From: Leguminivora glycinivorella
Taxonomy: Eukaryota > Arthropoda > Insecta > Lepidoptera > Tortricidae
Assembly (NCBI RefSeq): GCF_023078275.1
Contig: NC_062982.1
Coordinates: 1,851,001 to 1,915,000, forward strand
Reading direction: 5' to 3'
Length of the DNA: 64,000 bases
Made by a program: the position numbers and the translations under genes. Positions 1-17,407 of this stretch are shown here, piece after piece; the first letter of the stretch is position 1, and the number at the start of each line of letters is the position of its first letter. Below the pieces are notes generated by a model. It did not search any database. It was not told the origin of the DNA and saw only the letters and a list, made by a program, of their open reading frames with translations.

Positions 1-412
1 ATTGGAAATATTAAGCCAAAGTACACGGCCAAATTACTATAGTATTTAGTACCAACAAGTGGGCCATCTAATATTTCTACAAAATTAAAGTAGGAGCAAA
101 AATATTACAACACATAATATTAGTTTAAATCGCTTTAGGAGTAATAATTATTAGGCTATACAGTGCATTAGGAAGAGAAAAGATTATGACAATGAACTAT
201 TATGAAAAATTATATTAGTACAACTAATAAGTATGCCAATTAATATTAGAACACAAAATTTTAGGGCATAAAAATGTCACCCAGAACAGAATAGGTCAAC
301 CACAATTCGGGCATATCATCATTAGGCCAACTGATTATTATAGCAAAAAGTTTTAGGCGAAACAAAAATAGAAGAAAAAACTTTAGGAATCTAGATATAC
401 ATCCGAGTATAC
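1..412. repeat. AT-rich degenerate repeat with spaced TTAGG motifs
   Basis: No coding potential is visible. The motif TTAGG (extended TTAGGC, TTAGGA or TTAGGG) recurs about seven times between 136 and 390 at irregular spacing, each in an A/T-rich context, which looks like a decayed minisatellite. TTAGG is also the insect telomere unit, but the spacing here is far too irregular for a telomeric tract. Family unknown. Confidence 0.3.
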
Positions 413-420
413 ATTATAAT

Positions 421-1096
421 CAAACACCGGTTTCGCGGGGGCAAAAATGTACCAGTGCTAGTGATTCATTAAATATCGACTTAGTTTATCGACATCCATA
501 AAAATAAATTTTTAACCATCATTATCATAACTAAACTAATGGCTAAGTTTGAATACGTTTAACTATGTGCAAACCTCTTTCATTTATACTTATCGCAACT
601 ATAAACAATCGATATCTGACATTGACTGTGTCGAGTCACTTTTGACAACCATTGAATCGTTGAATAATTCATCTAGTACCTACAACAATATTATTTTGCA
701 TTCCGATCAATTAAATCTACCTTTTTGTTTCTTAAGGCGGCTAAAAATGCCACGCAAGAAAAAAGATCATTCATCTTCCTGGAAACCTGACCATTCAGAT
801 ATAGATGATAAAGGTACGACTTACTTTTGCAAGAAATGTAAAATTCATGTCACGAAAATGTGGAAAATGTGGAAAAAATTTTGATTGTATATTATGAAAA
901 TTATATTAAATATTAAAGAAAGTTAATTCCTCAAAAAGTTTATTTTTGTGTATGTAGTTTTCTTCTTCATTCAAATTCTTGAAATTACACAACGGTAGTA
1001 CGACATTTTTATCGATATCAAATAATAAAATTAGTTTAATGTGTCCTCGCACTATTAAACGTCAGTACAGATTTGCCCCCGCGAAACCGGTGTATG
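421..1096. mobile_element. Non-autonomous hAT-type DNA transposon (676 bp)
   Basis: The element begins CAAACACCGGTTTCGC and ends with the inverted complement of CATACACCGGTTTCGC. The terminal inverted repeats are about 25 bp with one mismatch and start with CA. It is flanked by the perfect 8-bp direct repeat ATTATAAT (413-420 and 1097-1104). An 8-bp duplication with short TIRs starting CA is the hallmark of the hAT superfamily. A paralogous empty site is present at 1281-1300, where the host sequence is uninterrupted and holds a single ATTATAAT (1284-1291). The interior has only a short zinc-finger-like ORF fragment, so the copy cannot mobilise itself. P-type elements also make 8-bp duplications, so hAT is the likelier but not the only reading. 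Confidence 0.85.
747..884 (+). pseudogene. Remnant of hAT transposase N-terminus, BED-finger-like
   Basis: This 45-codon open frame inside the hAT-type element starts at an ATG in the context AAAAATGCC. The peptide is basic at its start (MPRKKKD), has a tryptophan in SSWKPDH, and later the cysteine pair CKKC followed by IHV. A W...C-x2-C layout close to the N-terminus is what a BED-type DNA-binding finger of a hAT transposase looks like. The distal zinc ligands, usually H-x3-5-H or H-x-C, are missing, and the frame ends in a repetitive KMWKMWKKF tail. An upstream in-frame extension back to about 549 is open but has no ATG. I read it as the leftover 5' end of a transposase gene after internal deletion. 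The family assignment rests mainly on the transposon context. Confidence 0.4.
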
Positions 1097-1133
1097 ATTA
1101 TAATATTAAGATACTAGTAACGCCATCTATGTA

Positions 1134-1268
1134 ATGAAAGCTGAAGCTACATCTCTTAGGGCTGCCGGTAGCGACCCTAACAATGCTAAAGCTATCGGTG
1201 TGAACTTGCAGAAGGCTCAGATGATAGCTATGATTGTGGCTATGTTAAACTCTAGTAATATTGAGTGA
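1134..1268 (+). pseudogene. Unidentified 44-codon coding-like fragment
   Basis: An ATG opens a 44-residue frame ending in TGA. The composition is protein-like (SLRAAGSDPNNAKAIG, then a methionine-rich QMIAMIVAM segment). I do not recognise the family. The second copy at 1606-1735 keeps the same start and end segments, but an internal deletion of about 14 bases between AACAATGCT and ACTTGCAGAAGG shifts the frame, so that copy is broken. No splice acceptor or promoter is evident. It is more likely an exon or retrocopy fragment carried by a repeat than a working gene. Confidence 0.3.
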
Positions 1269-1326
1269 GTATACATAATATACATTATAATATTAAGATA
1301 CTAGTAACGCCATCTATGCAATGAAG

Positions 1327-1574
1327 ACCGGTTTTGACGACCGGTCTGGCTCAGTCGGTAGTGACCCTGCCTGCTAAGCCGCGGTCCTGGGTTCGAATCC
1401 CGGTAAGGGCATTTATTTGTGTGATGAGCACTGATATTTGTTCCTGAGTCATGGATGTTTTCTATGTATATAAGTATGTATTTATCTATTTAAGTATGTA
1501 TATCATCGGTTAGCACCCATAGTACAAGCTTTGCTTAGTTTGGGGCTAAGTTGATCTGTGTAAGGTGTCCCCAA

Positions 1575-1603
<29 letters not shown>
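1327..1603 (+). mobile_element. tRNA-derived SINE, full length
   Basis: The RNA polymerase III internal promoter is visible: box A TGGCTCAGTCGG at 1347-1358 and box B GGTTCGAATCC at 1390-1400. A tRNA-unrelated body follows and the element ends in (ATTT)n at about 1573-1603. Target duplication AATGAAG flanks it (1320-1326 and 1604-1610). Partial copies of the same family lie at 20130-20335 (plus) and 44079-44133 (minus). The body motif around CTGAGTCATGGATG is shared with the 44079 copy. Confidence 0.88.
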
Positions 1604-1605
<2 letters not shown>

Positions 1606-1799
1606 TGAAGGCTAAAGCTACATCTCTTAGGGCTGCCGGTAGCGACCCTAACAATGCTAGAACTTGCAGAAGGCAGATGATTGCTATGATCGTGGCTATG
1701 ATTAATTCTAGTAATATTAAGTAAGCACTTAAGTAATAATGCACAGTAATTTTGACACATAAAAATTAAAGTTTTAAAATATTATGTACTTATAGTTAG

Positions 1800-3583
1800 G
1801 GACCAAACGACCTCTTTTACAAAAAGTCGTCGACATCTCTTCTAAATACCTAAAACAGGTATGGATGTGTTCCTCGTTATCTTCAGATTACGAATTGACC
1901 TGTTTTAGTTTAAGGAGGGGGGGACGGGTTGAGAAAAAGGGGGAGAAAGATGGCGGCCGACCATCATAGATATTTATTCACATCTCGAGTCCTATGGCAC
2001 CAATCTGTTCGTGCAAGGTGTCGTTTGAAAGCTTATTAAACCTACTTTAATTGTTTTTAAATAACTATACTCATAAAAGTAACCGTTTACGAAATATTTG
2101 AAAATATGTGTTTTTTTATCGCGCATGAATTGCACAAGTACTAGAAAAAATGCGTCTAACTCAATAAACAATAACTTTACCGCAATTGATGTTATTATAA
2201 AATTTTCGCGTCTATTCATGCTCTTTCTAAAAATATAAGTTTCATTGGTATATGATAATATATAACCATGTAATTACGAATTTGGTTTAGCAGGAGTCAC
2301 TCTGCCCGGTCGCAGAAATGGGCGCTGACCGTAGTAAAGTATTCAATATTTTTTAGGTCCTATTTTACGGATCCATATGTGAGAGGTATCGTTTCAAAGC
2401 TAATTAAACCTACTATATTTTTTTATAAATAACTATAATCATAAAGGTAGCTGTTTAGAAAATATTTGAAAATATGTGTTTTATAGACCATGACTCCATG
2501 AGTCGCACAAGTACCTACTGGTAAAAAATGCTTCTTAATCAATAAACAACAACTTTTCCGGAATTGATGTTAGTATAAGATTTACGCGGAATTTCGTGTG
2601 AACTTCTAATAACATAAGTGTGAATTTCTAATAACATAAGTTTTATTGGTGTATGATATTATATAACCAAGTAATTACAAATATGGTTAAGTAGGTGCCA
2701 CAGCGCCCGGCCACGTATGGATGCTGACCGTCGCCAAATTGTCTATATTTTTCAGATCCTATTTTATTTAACAGGAATCTTTTGAAAGCATATTATGCGT
2801 ACTATCATTAGTTCTCAATAATTTTAGTTGTAACTGTAGTAGCTAACAAAATATTTGAAAATATGCATTGGAACCGATGTGAGTAAAACATGCTTCTAGC
2901 TCAATGAATTATATTTTTTCCGCAATTGATATAATAACAAAATAAACGGCGAAATGTATGACCTTTTCAAATAATAAGTTTTGTCAGTATTGCATAAAGA
3001 ATTAATGTTAATTTATCCATCATACTCACTGCGCACCGTCATATACATGGATGACCATTTTCGTTGCCGTTTTCATAATTTTTAAGATTGTATATTGTAT
3101 CTTGGTGCATGACCAATAAACAATAACTTTACCGCAAATTGTTTATTGTTTATTTATTACAGTACATCCACATCATATGTATTACATCTTACACAATTGA
3201 TTTAATTGCTTATAGTTCTCAGTCTGATACAAAATGACAATTAAGGAGTACATAGCACTCTCCAAGTATGAATCTGGGAACGAGATCATAAAAAATAGGT
3301 ATATTAGAATCTAAAGCAAATAATGTTATGATAAGATTTACAGGACATTTCATATGCTTTCTAAAAATATAAGTTTTATTGATGTATGATATTATACAAC
3401 CAAGTAATTACGAATTTGGTTTAGCAGGTGTCATTGCACCCCCGTGACGTAAATAGGTGCTAACCGTCGCCTAATTTTATGTATTTCTCAGATCCTATTT
3501 TAGCGATCAATTTGTGAGAGGTATCATTTGAAAGCATATTATACGTACTATCGTTACTTTTTAATAATTTTAGTCGTAATTGT
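1800..3583 (+). repeat. Left arm of the foldback, terminal block plus tandem monomers
   Basis: A terminal block (1800-2016) is followed by monomers at about 2017-2370, 2370-2760 and 2760-3107, then a partial monomer at 3318-3583. Each monomer runs from a TTTGAAAGC start through the AAATATTTGAAAATATG landmark to a CTGACCGT-type end. The monomer is interrupted at 3108-3317 by other sequence. The arm resumes at about 13371 after the LINE insertion. Confidence 0.75.
3108..3317. other. Insertion within the left arm, possible LINE 3' end
   Basis: This 210-bp stretch interrupts the third monomer. It contains TTTATTACAGTACATC, closely resembling TTTATTACAGTACATG at 3617, the outer end of the large LINE insertion. 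Read on the minus strand that would be a polyadenylation-signal-bearing 3' terminus. No coding sequence remains. Confidence 0.35.
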
Positions 3584-5528
<1,945 letters not shown>

Positions 5529-6051
5529 ATTATACAACCAAGTAATTACGAATTTGGTTTAGCAGGTGTCATTGCACCCCCGTGACGTAAATAGGTGCTA
5601 ACCGTCGCCTAATTTTATGTATTTCTCAGATCCTATTTTAGCGATCAATTTGTGAGAGGTATCATTTGAAAGCATATTATACGTACTATCGTTACTTTTT
5701 AATAATTTTAGTCGTAATTGTAGAAGTAAAGTAAGTAAAAGTAGTAAAGTAAATTTTTATTACAGTACATGACAATAAGCAATTACAATTATCAAGACAA
5801 AAATAAGCAGTACTCTAATAACATGAACGCAAAGACTTACAAAGGTTCCTACACTAGGCAGAGCCTGTCCTGTAGGTAGCCAACACAGTTAGGAGTATTC
5901 AAAACAACAGGTTGCGCGCATCGTTAACAACAAAACACACAGTTTTTGTACTTATGTATACTAGATATGAACAAACTATTTAAGAAAATATAGGGTGAGT
6001 CTATCAATTTGTTTTCATTAATTATAACTAACTACAATTTGGGAAAAAAAG

Positions 6052-11229
<5,178 letters not shown>

Positions 11230-13370
11230 TTATGATTGAGTGTATGTAAATAAATTAGTCCATGTGTTTACTCTCACTATTTCTTCGATCTCCTCGTAGG
11301 ATAGCGTACTGAGCCATCCTTTGAGTTTGCGTTTGAGTTCTGTGATTGTACAATCCTTAATATTAATTGAAGCACTAACTTTGTTGTAGATATAGGGTTG
11401 GAGAAATTCAACAAATCTTTTGGAAAATGCAGTCTTTACTGCTGGGATAGGAATTTTGTACTTACGCTTCTGCATCATGACTGAGAGGTCAAGCGATCTA
11501 AGGACTCTAGCGTGTTCGTTTTGCACTACCCGCATAATAAACAAACTACGAACGTTAGGTATCTCCATCTCTTTGTAAACTTGTTTGGTTGGGTACAATC
11601 TTGGCTTCTTCAAAATCACTTTTAGGACCGCACGTTGAGCTCTTTCTAACATAATTATAGCGGTTTTAGCCGCTCCTCCCCAGGCAGTTATGCAGTAGGA
11701 CAGAATCGGTTGGCAAATACTAACATATACAGTTTTCAGAAGCTTTTTATCCGCAGAATTACGCAGGTTCTTAAAAATATATATTAATTTCCGTATTCGA
11801 TTGGCAGTAAGATGAATGTGTTGTTGAAAGTCAAGTTTTTCGTCAAATGTAACGCCAAGGTATTTTATGGTTGAGGTTCGCTTAATATAGTCACAAGAGC
11901 AGTTTGGGATTGGGGTTCCGAAGGAAAAACATCTATGTATCACAATATTTGGCAAATTGGCAGGCGCGGAAGCTTTGGATTTGTGAAAGCATACAAACTT
12001 CGTTTTGTCAACATTCAAGGTCAGTAAATTGTGCTGAAGCCGATTTGCTACCACTGCCATTCCCTCCTCGGCAGATTTTACAGCTTTACTCCAGGTGTCT
12101 TCATGGAATAAAATAGCAGTGTCGTCTGCGTAGCATATCACGTCAGCCTGACCCAAATTTAAGTTAGCTATGTCATTCACATATAATATGAAGAGCGTGG
12201 GACCCAATATACTGCCTTGCGGGACACCAAAATCTAGCTCCCTCGAGCTGCTCACGTCTTTACCTATTTTTATTCTCTGGGTCCGATCGGTCAAGTAACT
12301 TTGAAACCAGCTTAGGGCGTTTCCCCTAACCCCACAGTGCTCCAGCTTTCTCAGGAGTATAGGGATAGAAACAGTATCAAACGCCTTTGCCAGGTCCAGG
12401 AACACTCCTAAGCAGGCTTTACCGTCATCCAAATATCCTGAGATTAGCTTAGTCATAAGTTCAACAGCATCGGCAGTCGACTTCCCTGCTCGGAAACCGT
12501 ACTGGTGTTCAGAAAAAATGTTATTTTTCTCCAAGTAACTCACTAACCGTTTATTGACTACTTTCTCTAAGAGTTTAGAGAAGGCTCCCAGCAAAGAGAT
12601 CGGCCTGTAGTTACAAGGATTGGACTTAAGACCTGACTTGTGAATAGGGACAACAGCCGATACCTTCCATTCCTCAGGAAAGACTCCTTCAGATAAGCTG
12701 AGGTTAAATATGTGAGCGAGAGGTATCGCTATCACACTTCTGACAACCTTTAGTAATCGGTTTGAAACCCCGTCAATGCCCGGAGCACAATCTGACTTCA
12801 AACCGTTGATGAAGGATTCCACTTCAGCTACGTCGGTAGGATACAAAAATAGGGAATGGGCTGAAGGTACCCTGACTGAGATATTACTAGCAAGTGCTTC
12901 CTGAGTACTATTAAGAGTAGTTAAAATATCGTCAGCCAGAGTACAACCAACGCTCGAAAAGTATTCATTGCAGTAGTCTAGGGATTCGGATACCGAGTTC
13001 TTGATGTGAGTTAGTTCTATCGGTACTTTAGTCGTTTTCTTTGTGTACGTAATCGTTTTAATTGTATCCCAAAGCTTCCTCGGGTCGTTCTTACTTTTTT
13101 CTAGCTCTAGCGATTCGTACTGGTACTTCAGCTTCTTTAGCAAATTATTGTAAAAGTTTTTGTACCTAGTGTATATTAATCTTAAAGTTTCATTATTAGG
13201 GTTGTTACGGCATTTTAAATGTAGGCGATCTCGGTGCTTAGCACATCTTATCAGACCTGGGGTCATCCAAGGTTTGATAGCAAATTTGGAACGACTTACA
13301 GTGACCTCAGTAGTGTGTTTATGAATGACATCAAGAAACAAGTCGTTAAAAGCTTTGACCGAATCCGAAA
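11230..13370 (-). CDS. LINE reverse transcriptase (ORF2 C-terminal part)
   Basis: An open frame of roughly 710 LINE-derived codons ends at TAA (11230-11232). Numbering from the first residue of the longer open frame (13428), the order is: an endonuclease-RT linker (about 20-190, containing IKPWMTPGLI), then the reverse transcriptase with NYRPISLL, FLDLAKAFDTV (catalytic Asp about 345), GVPQGSILGP (401-410) and the catalytic YADD (433-436), then the thumb and C-terminal region with SICQPILSYC. The first 19 codons come from the foldback monomer, so the true LINE sequence starts near 13370 without an initiation codon. No frameshift or stop interrupts it, so the insertion may be fairly young. The apurinic endonuclease domain expected upstream is absent, so the copy is dead on arrival. 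The motifs fit the CR1/L2/Jockey group; I cannot fix the clade by eye. Confidence 0.85.
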
Positions 13371-13850
13371 AGTTTAAAAAATATTTGACAATATGTATAT
13401 TTTTATTGTATATGAATAGCATTCGCACTGATACGAGTGAAACATGCTTCTAGCTCAATAAATTATATTTTTCCGCAATTGATATCCGCCAACAAACTGC
13501 ATGAGCAGTTTGGCGAGAAACTTTAAAAATGTAAAATGTATGTTACCTTTAAATAAATAAATTAAAAAAAAAATATAATAACGAAATGAACCGCAAAATG
13601 TATGGCCTTTACAAAAAATGAGTTTTGTTAGATTTGCTTAAACAATTAATGTTAATTTGTCCACCATACCCACTGCGCACGGTCAATCGTCATATAAACG
13701 GATGTCCACCGCCGTTGCCTTAATTTTTTCATCATTTTACAGATTTTATTTTACTGATCAATTAAGTATTTAAGTAAATTCGATACGTGATAGATTATAT
13801 TTATTATGAATATACGATTAGTGAAATAAAATCTGAAAAATCATGAAAAA
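13371..13850. repeat. Last left-arm monomer and centre of the foldback
   Basis: After the LINE 5' junction the monomer resumes with AAATATTTGACAATATG and continues to GGATGTCCACCGCCGTTGCC. A short A/T-rich spacer (about 13745-13845) separates it from its inverted partner GGCAACGACGGTGGACATCC. A local insertion of about 80 bp ending in poly-A sits near 13485-13572. No gene lies in the loop. Confidence 0.65.
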
Positions 13851-15291
13851 AGGCAACGACGGTGGACATCCATTTATATGATGGTGCGCAGTAGGTGAGC
13901 TGAACAAATTCAAATTAATTGTTTATGCAATACAAACCAAACTTATTTTTTGTGTAAGTCATAGATTTTCCGTTTATTTTGTTATTATTTCATTTGCGGA
14001 AAACTATAATTTATTGAGCTAGAAGCGTGTCTTATGCCAATGCTATTCATGCACAGTAAAATACACATATTACTAATCAAATATTTTGTAAACTTCTACA
14101 GTTTCGACTTGAAATATTAGAAATAAAGATAGTACGCATAATATGCTTTCAAATGATACCTCTCACAAATTTATCAGTAAAATAGGATCTGAGTAACGTA
14201 GAAAATTTGGTGACGTCAGTCAGCACCCAATATCGTGACAGGGCGCAGTGACACCTGCTAAAGCAAATTCGTAATTACTTGGTCATATATTATTATACAC
14301 CAATAAAACTTATATTTTTAGAAAGCGCATGAAATTTCGCGTAAATTTTATAATAACATTAATTGCGGTAAAGTTATGGTTTATTAAGTTAGAAGCATTT
14401 TTATCTGTATATGTGCAACTCGTGCTCGAAAAAAAAACTCATGTTTTCAAATATTTTGTAAACAGCTACCTTTATAACTATAGTTATTCAAAAATAATTA
14501 TAGTAGGTTTAGTTTGCTTTCAAATGATACCTCTTACATATGGATCCGTAAAATAAGAACTTAAAAATATTGAATACTTTACTACGGTCAGCGCTCATTT
14601 TTATGCGACCGGCGGAGTGACCACTACGAAACAAAATTCGTAATTTAATGGTTATATTATCACTTACCAATAAAACTTATATTTTTAGAAAGCTCATGAA
14701 TAGTCGCGTAAATTTTATAAAAACATCACTTGCGGTAACGTTATTGTTTATTGTCTTAGAAGTTTTACCAGACTTTTTACCAGTACTTGTGCGATTCATG
14801 CTCGATAAAAAACACATATTTTCAAATATTATGTAAACAGCTACCTTTAATACTATAGTTATGTATATAAACAATTATAGTAGGTTTAATTATCTTTCAA
14901 ACGATACTTCTCACATATGGATCCGTAAAATAAGACCTCAAAAATATTGAATACTTTACTACGGTCAGCGCCCGTTTATGCGACCTGGAGGATAACCCCT
15001 GCCAGACAAAATTCTTAATTATATAGTTATTTGAAAACAATTAAAGTAGGTTTAATAAGCTTTCAAACGACACCTTGCACGAACAGATTGGTGCCATAGG
15101 ACTCGAGATGTGAATAAATATCTATGATGGTTGGTCGCCATCTTTCCCCCCTTTTTCTCGACCCGTCCCCCCTCCTTAAACTAAAACAGGTCAATTCGTA
15201 ATCTGGAGAGAACGAGGAACATATCCATACCTGTTTTAGGTATTTAGAAGAGATGTCGACGAAAATCGTGAAGGAGACGACTTGTGGCCAA
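13851..15291 (-). repeat. Right arm of the foldback
   Basis: In reverse complement it contains the same terminal block as the left arm (15075-15291) and four to five tandem monomers. Examples are the paired landmarks AAACTTATATTTTTAGAAAG at 14305 and 14681, and CTACGGTCAGCGC at 14582 and 14958. The outermost monomer is shortened to about 90 bp. It carries no insertion comparable to the LINE in the left arm. Confidence 0.75.
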
Positions 15292-15351
15292 ATTGGCTCT
15301 AGACTATTATGACAGGACCTTTTTATAGGATGTCTCAATATATTTGTTTAT

Positions 15352-15503
15352 GTACAGTCAACAAATTTGAATCCTAGGCCACAGGCCACTAATTATAACC
15401 TTTTCACAGTCAACGTCAAAAGTGACTTCTATGGCCAATAATGCACGGTGTCAATGAGACAGGGTTCTAGAGTGGCCAATGATTCAAATTGGTTGACCGT
15501 ACA
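15352..15503. mobile_element. Palindromic MITE, GTACAGTCAAC family
   Basis: The left end GTACAGTCAACAAATTTGAA pairs with the right end TTCAAATTGGTTGACCGTAC; the elements read GTCAAC...TTTGAATC..GGCCAC from either side. A related but diverged copy is at 38185-38324. It resembles a Tc1/mariner-type MITE, but the target duplication is unclear. Confidence 0.6.
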
Positions 15504-15505
15504 TG

Positions 15506-15662
15506 TAACGCCGTGTCTTGCGTGGGCGACGGTCGCGCGACCGTCGTGCGACCGTCGCCGTCGCGTCTCATACTTCCATATCGATAAGGTTTGATTTCGT
15601 ATGCGTCGCATCGCCGTCGCGCGACCATCGCGCGACCGTCGCCCACGCAAGCCACGGCGTTA
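15506..15662. mobile_element. GC-rich palindromic MITE (AACGCCGTG family)
   Basis: Starts TAACGCCGTGTCTTGCGTGG and ends CCACGCAAGCCACGGCGTTA, with inner repeats of GCGACGGTCGCGCGACC. It begins within a few bases of the preceding MITE and is flanked by TA on both sides. The interior contains CCATATCGATAAGG. No coding capacity. Confidence 0.75.
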
Positions 15663-15916
15663 TACTTATATGTGAGTGTGTTTAGTATCACGTCCCACTT
15701 TGTCGGTTACCATTAAGGCGAGATTTACTTGTATCTTTATATGAATAAACTGACAAAGCGGCTTTATAGCAATCGACAAAGTGCGACGTTTTCCCGTGCA
15801 CACTCACATATGAGCCAAGAGTATCTCACTGTTGGGAAAATACCTCCGTCTTACCTTTCTGCGTATAACATATTTTCCTTACTTTATTCCTATTGTATGT
15901 TTTTTTTTATTTTCAG

Positions 15917-15987
15917 CTTCGATGACCAAGCCAAAGAGGATATTCCCAAACACAAAGTATATTTTTAAGACATTCCCTTCCGTACAG
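15917..15987 (+). CDS. Possible internal exon, unidentified
   Basis: A pyrimidine-rich tract ends TTTTATTTTCAG at 15916 and a donor ACAG|GTAATG follows 15987. Only one frame is open through it (SMTKPKRIFPNTKYIFKTFP), ending in phase 0. That does not match the phase needed by the exon at 17161, so if both are real they belong to different transcripts or an exon between them is missing. I do not recognise the peptide; splice-site-like ends on 71 bp can arise by chance. Confidence 0.25.
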
Positions 15988-16340
15988 GTAATGATTACTT
16001 GTGTATACCTTTCAGTACATTTTTTAATACAATACCTTGTATAATTGTTGAAAATTGTATATATACTTATACGTTAGTATCATTGTGTTAAACAATGCTA
16101 GTCATTTTTATTTGAAACTTAATGTATATTTTTACCTTTTTAAAGTTTTTTCACGACATCTATTAAATACTTTGAAATGCCAATGCAACTGCTATGAAGT
16201 ACTCCCATACCTCGCTAGATGTCGCCTTTTACAATCTTGCGTATATTGGCCTACCTATGTTTTTTTCTGTTTGTTCTAACAAAGCGAGCGATATACCTAT
16301 ACAGTGCACAAACGTAACAAGGGCGATAAATGAAACCAGG

Positions 16341-16497
16341 TAGCCGAATGGCACACACGCTCACGAAACGCTCACGAAACGAAACGCTAATAAATATCTA
16401 TCTCTATCGCTCTTGCGTATTGGCGCAACAGAGCCAGACTACCTTTCGCGACGTTTCTTTTTCGTTTCACGTCGCAGAAATACCATTCGGCTACGGC
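16341..16497. mobile_element. Palindromic MITE, TAGCCGAATGG family, copy 1
   Basis: 157 bp from TAGCCGAATGGCACACACGC to CCATTCGGCTACGGC, with 6-bp target duplication ACCAGG (16335-16340 and 16498-16503). The interior carries TATCGCTCTTGCGTATTGGC, shared in inverted orientation with the copies at 19194 and 35740. Confidence 0.8.
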
Positions 16498-16499
16498 AC

Positions 16500-17160
16500 C
16501 AGGCACATAATTGAAAGGTGTTTTTGAGTTACTCTTAATTTTCACCCCATAATGATTTTTGAAAAATAAGAAAAAAATTCTACAGCAATGTGCCTACTTG
16601 TAAACGTGGTTGCGATGACAATCAATGATAATTGTCAACGAGCGTTTAACGCGAGTACGTTTATATTACGTTGCGGTTCGAATTAATTTGTATGGATAAA
16701 AAAAAACAATTTTAAGTAAAAGTTATCTAATTAGATTTTTTATGTCCTATACTCACCACCTAAGTTAAGAGGTTCGCCCGTATTAGGTTTACACTCTATA
16801 AACCTTTAATTTATCTCGAAGATATTGTGGTGCCATCTAGCGGACGATAGTTCCGTTTTAACTTTTAACTACTCGGTCGACTAGACGGCGCTACACCTTT
16901 TGTTGATTCTCGGCTAGATGGCGCTAATATTAATATGTAATTGACAATTTTAACAATCAAGTCATGAATATGAGCCAAATTGTTAAAACGGAGGTTCAAA
17001 AGTTTTAATCATGTGTCGAGAGATGGCAGTCTATCCCCTGTGACTACACGTTTTACTTTGACAGTAATTCTATTACTAATAAACTGGCAGGGAGTAGATG
17101 CCAGAAAATTGAAAAAAAAAACTAATCAATGGTCTAATATCAATAAATTACTTTTTGCAG
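16500..17160. other. Intron-like stretch with AGATGGCG-type fragments
   Basis: AT-rich sequence with CTAGCGG, CTAGACGGCGCTAC and CTAGATGGCGCTAAT between 16830 and 16925, typical pieces of decayed lepidopteran MITEs. It probably belongs to the intron ahead of the exon at 17161. No other feature seen. Confidence 0.3.
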
Positions 17161-17407
17161 ATTGTACGGCACTCTCGTCGGCAACGAACGTGTATCAACA
17201 GACCAAACCATAGAGATGCTCTTCCAAAACGCCATAGAATCAGACGTGAAAGTGCCAGAAAACCTCAAAAACATGTTCAGGTCACAGAAAGATTTGCCTA
17301 AAGACATGCTTGGGCATAGCCTGTTGCTGGGACTGACGTTTATGGATCTTTGCATTTATAAAAATCAGGAGAGCATAGACAAGTTGATGAGAAGGATTGA
17401 GAGTTGA
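17161..17407 (+). CDS. Probable last coding exon of an unidentified gene
   Basis: An acceptor CTTTTTGCAG ends at 17160. The frame starting one base in reads LYGTLVGNERVSTDQTIEML and continues for about 81 residues to TGA (17405-17407). Its composition is that of a soluble alpha-helical protein, with charged and leucine-rich segments such as PKDMLGHSLLLGLTFMDLC and a C-terminal MRRIES. The matching upstream exon must end in phase 2; none was found. A strong donor GTAAGTTTT follows at 17427, after the stop, so a 3' UTR intron or alternative exon is possible. I do not recognise the family. Nearby DNA is repeat-rich, yet this frame resembles no transposon protein I know. Confidence 0.5.

Larger units (their letters stand above)
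1105..1735. repeat. Local tandem duplication (two diverged copies)
   Basis: Copy 1 is 405-420 plus 1105-1268. Copy 2 is 1269-1326 plus 1604-1735. Both read ATTAAGATACTAGTAACG, then CGCCATCTATG, then a coding-like stretch that begins ATGAA(A/G)GCT. Copy 1 was split by the hAT-type element and copy 2 by the SINE. Removing both insertions leaves two head-to-tail copies of about 180 bp. Confidence 0.75.

Noticed and set aside
1..412. Telomeric TTAGG array
   Set aside because: Motifs are irregularly spaced, embedded in unrelated sequence and not in tandem.
1992..2219. Repeated short frames such as 1992-2219 (minus), 14329-14556 and 14648-14836
   Set aside because: They fall in the foldback monomers and resemble one another only because the monomers do; composition is AT-driven.
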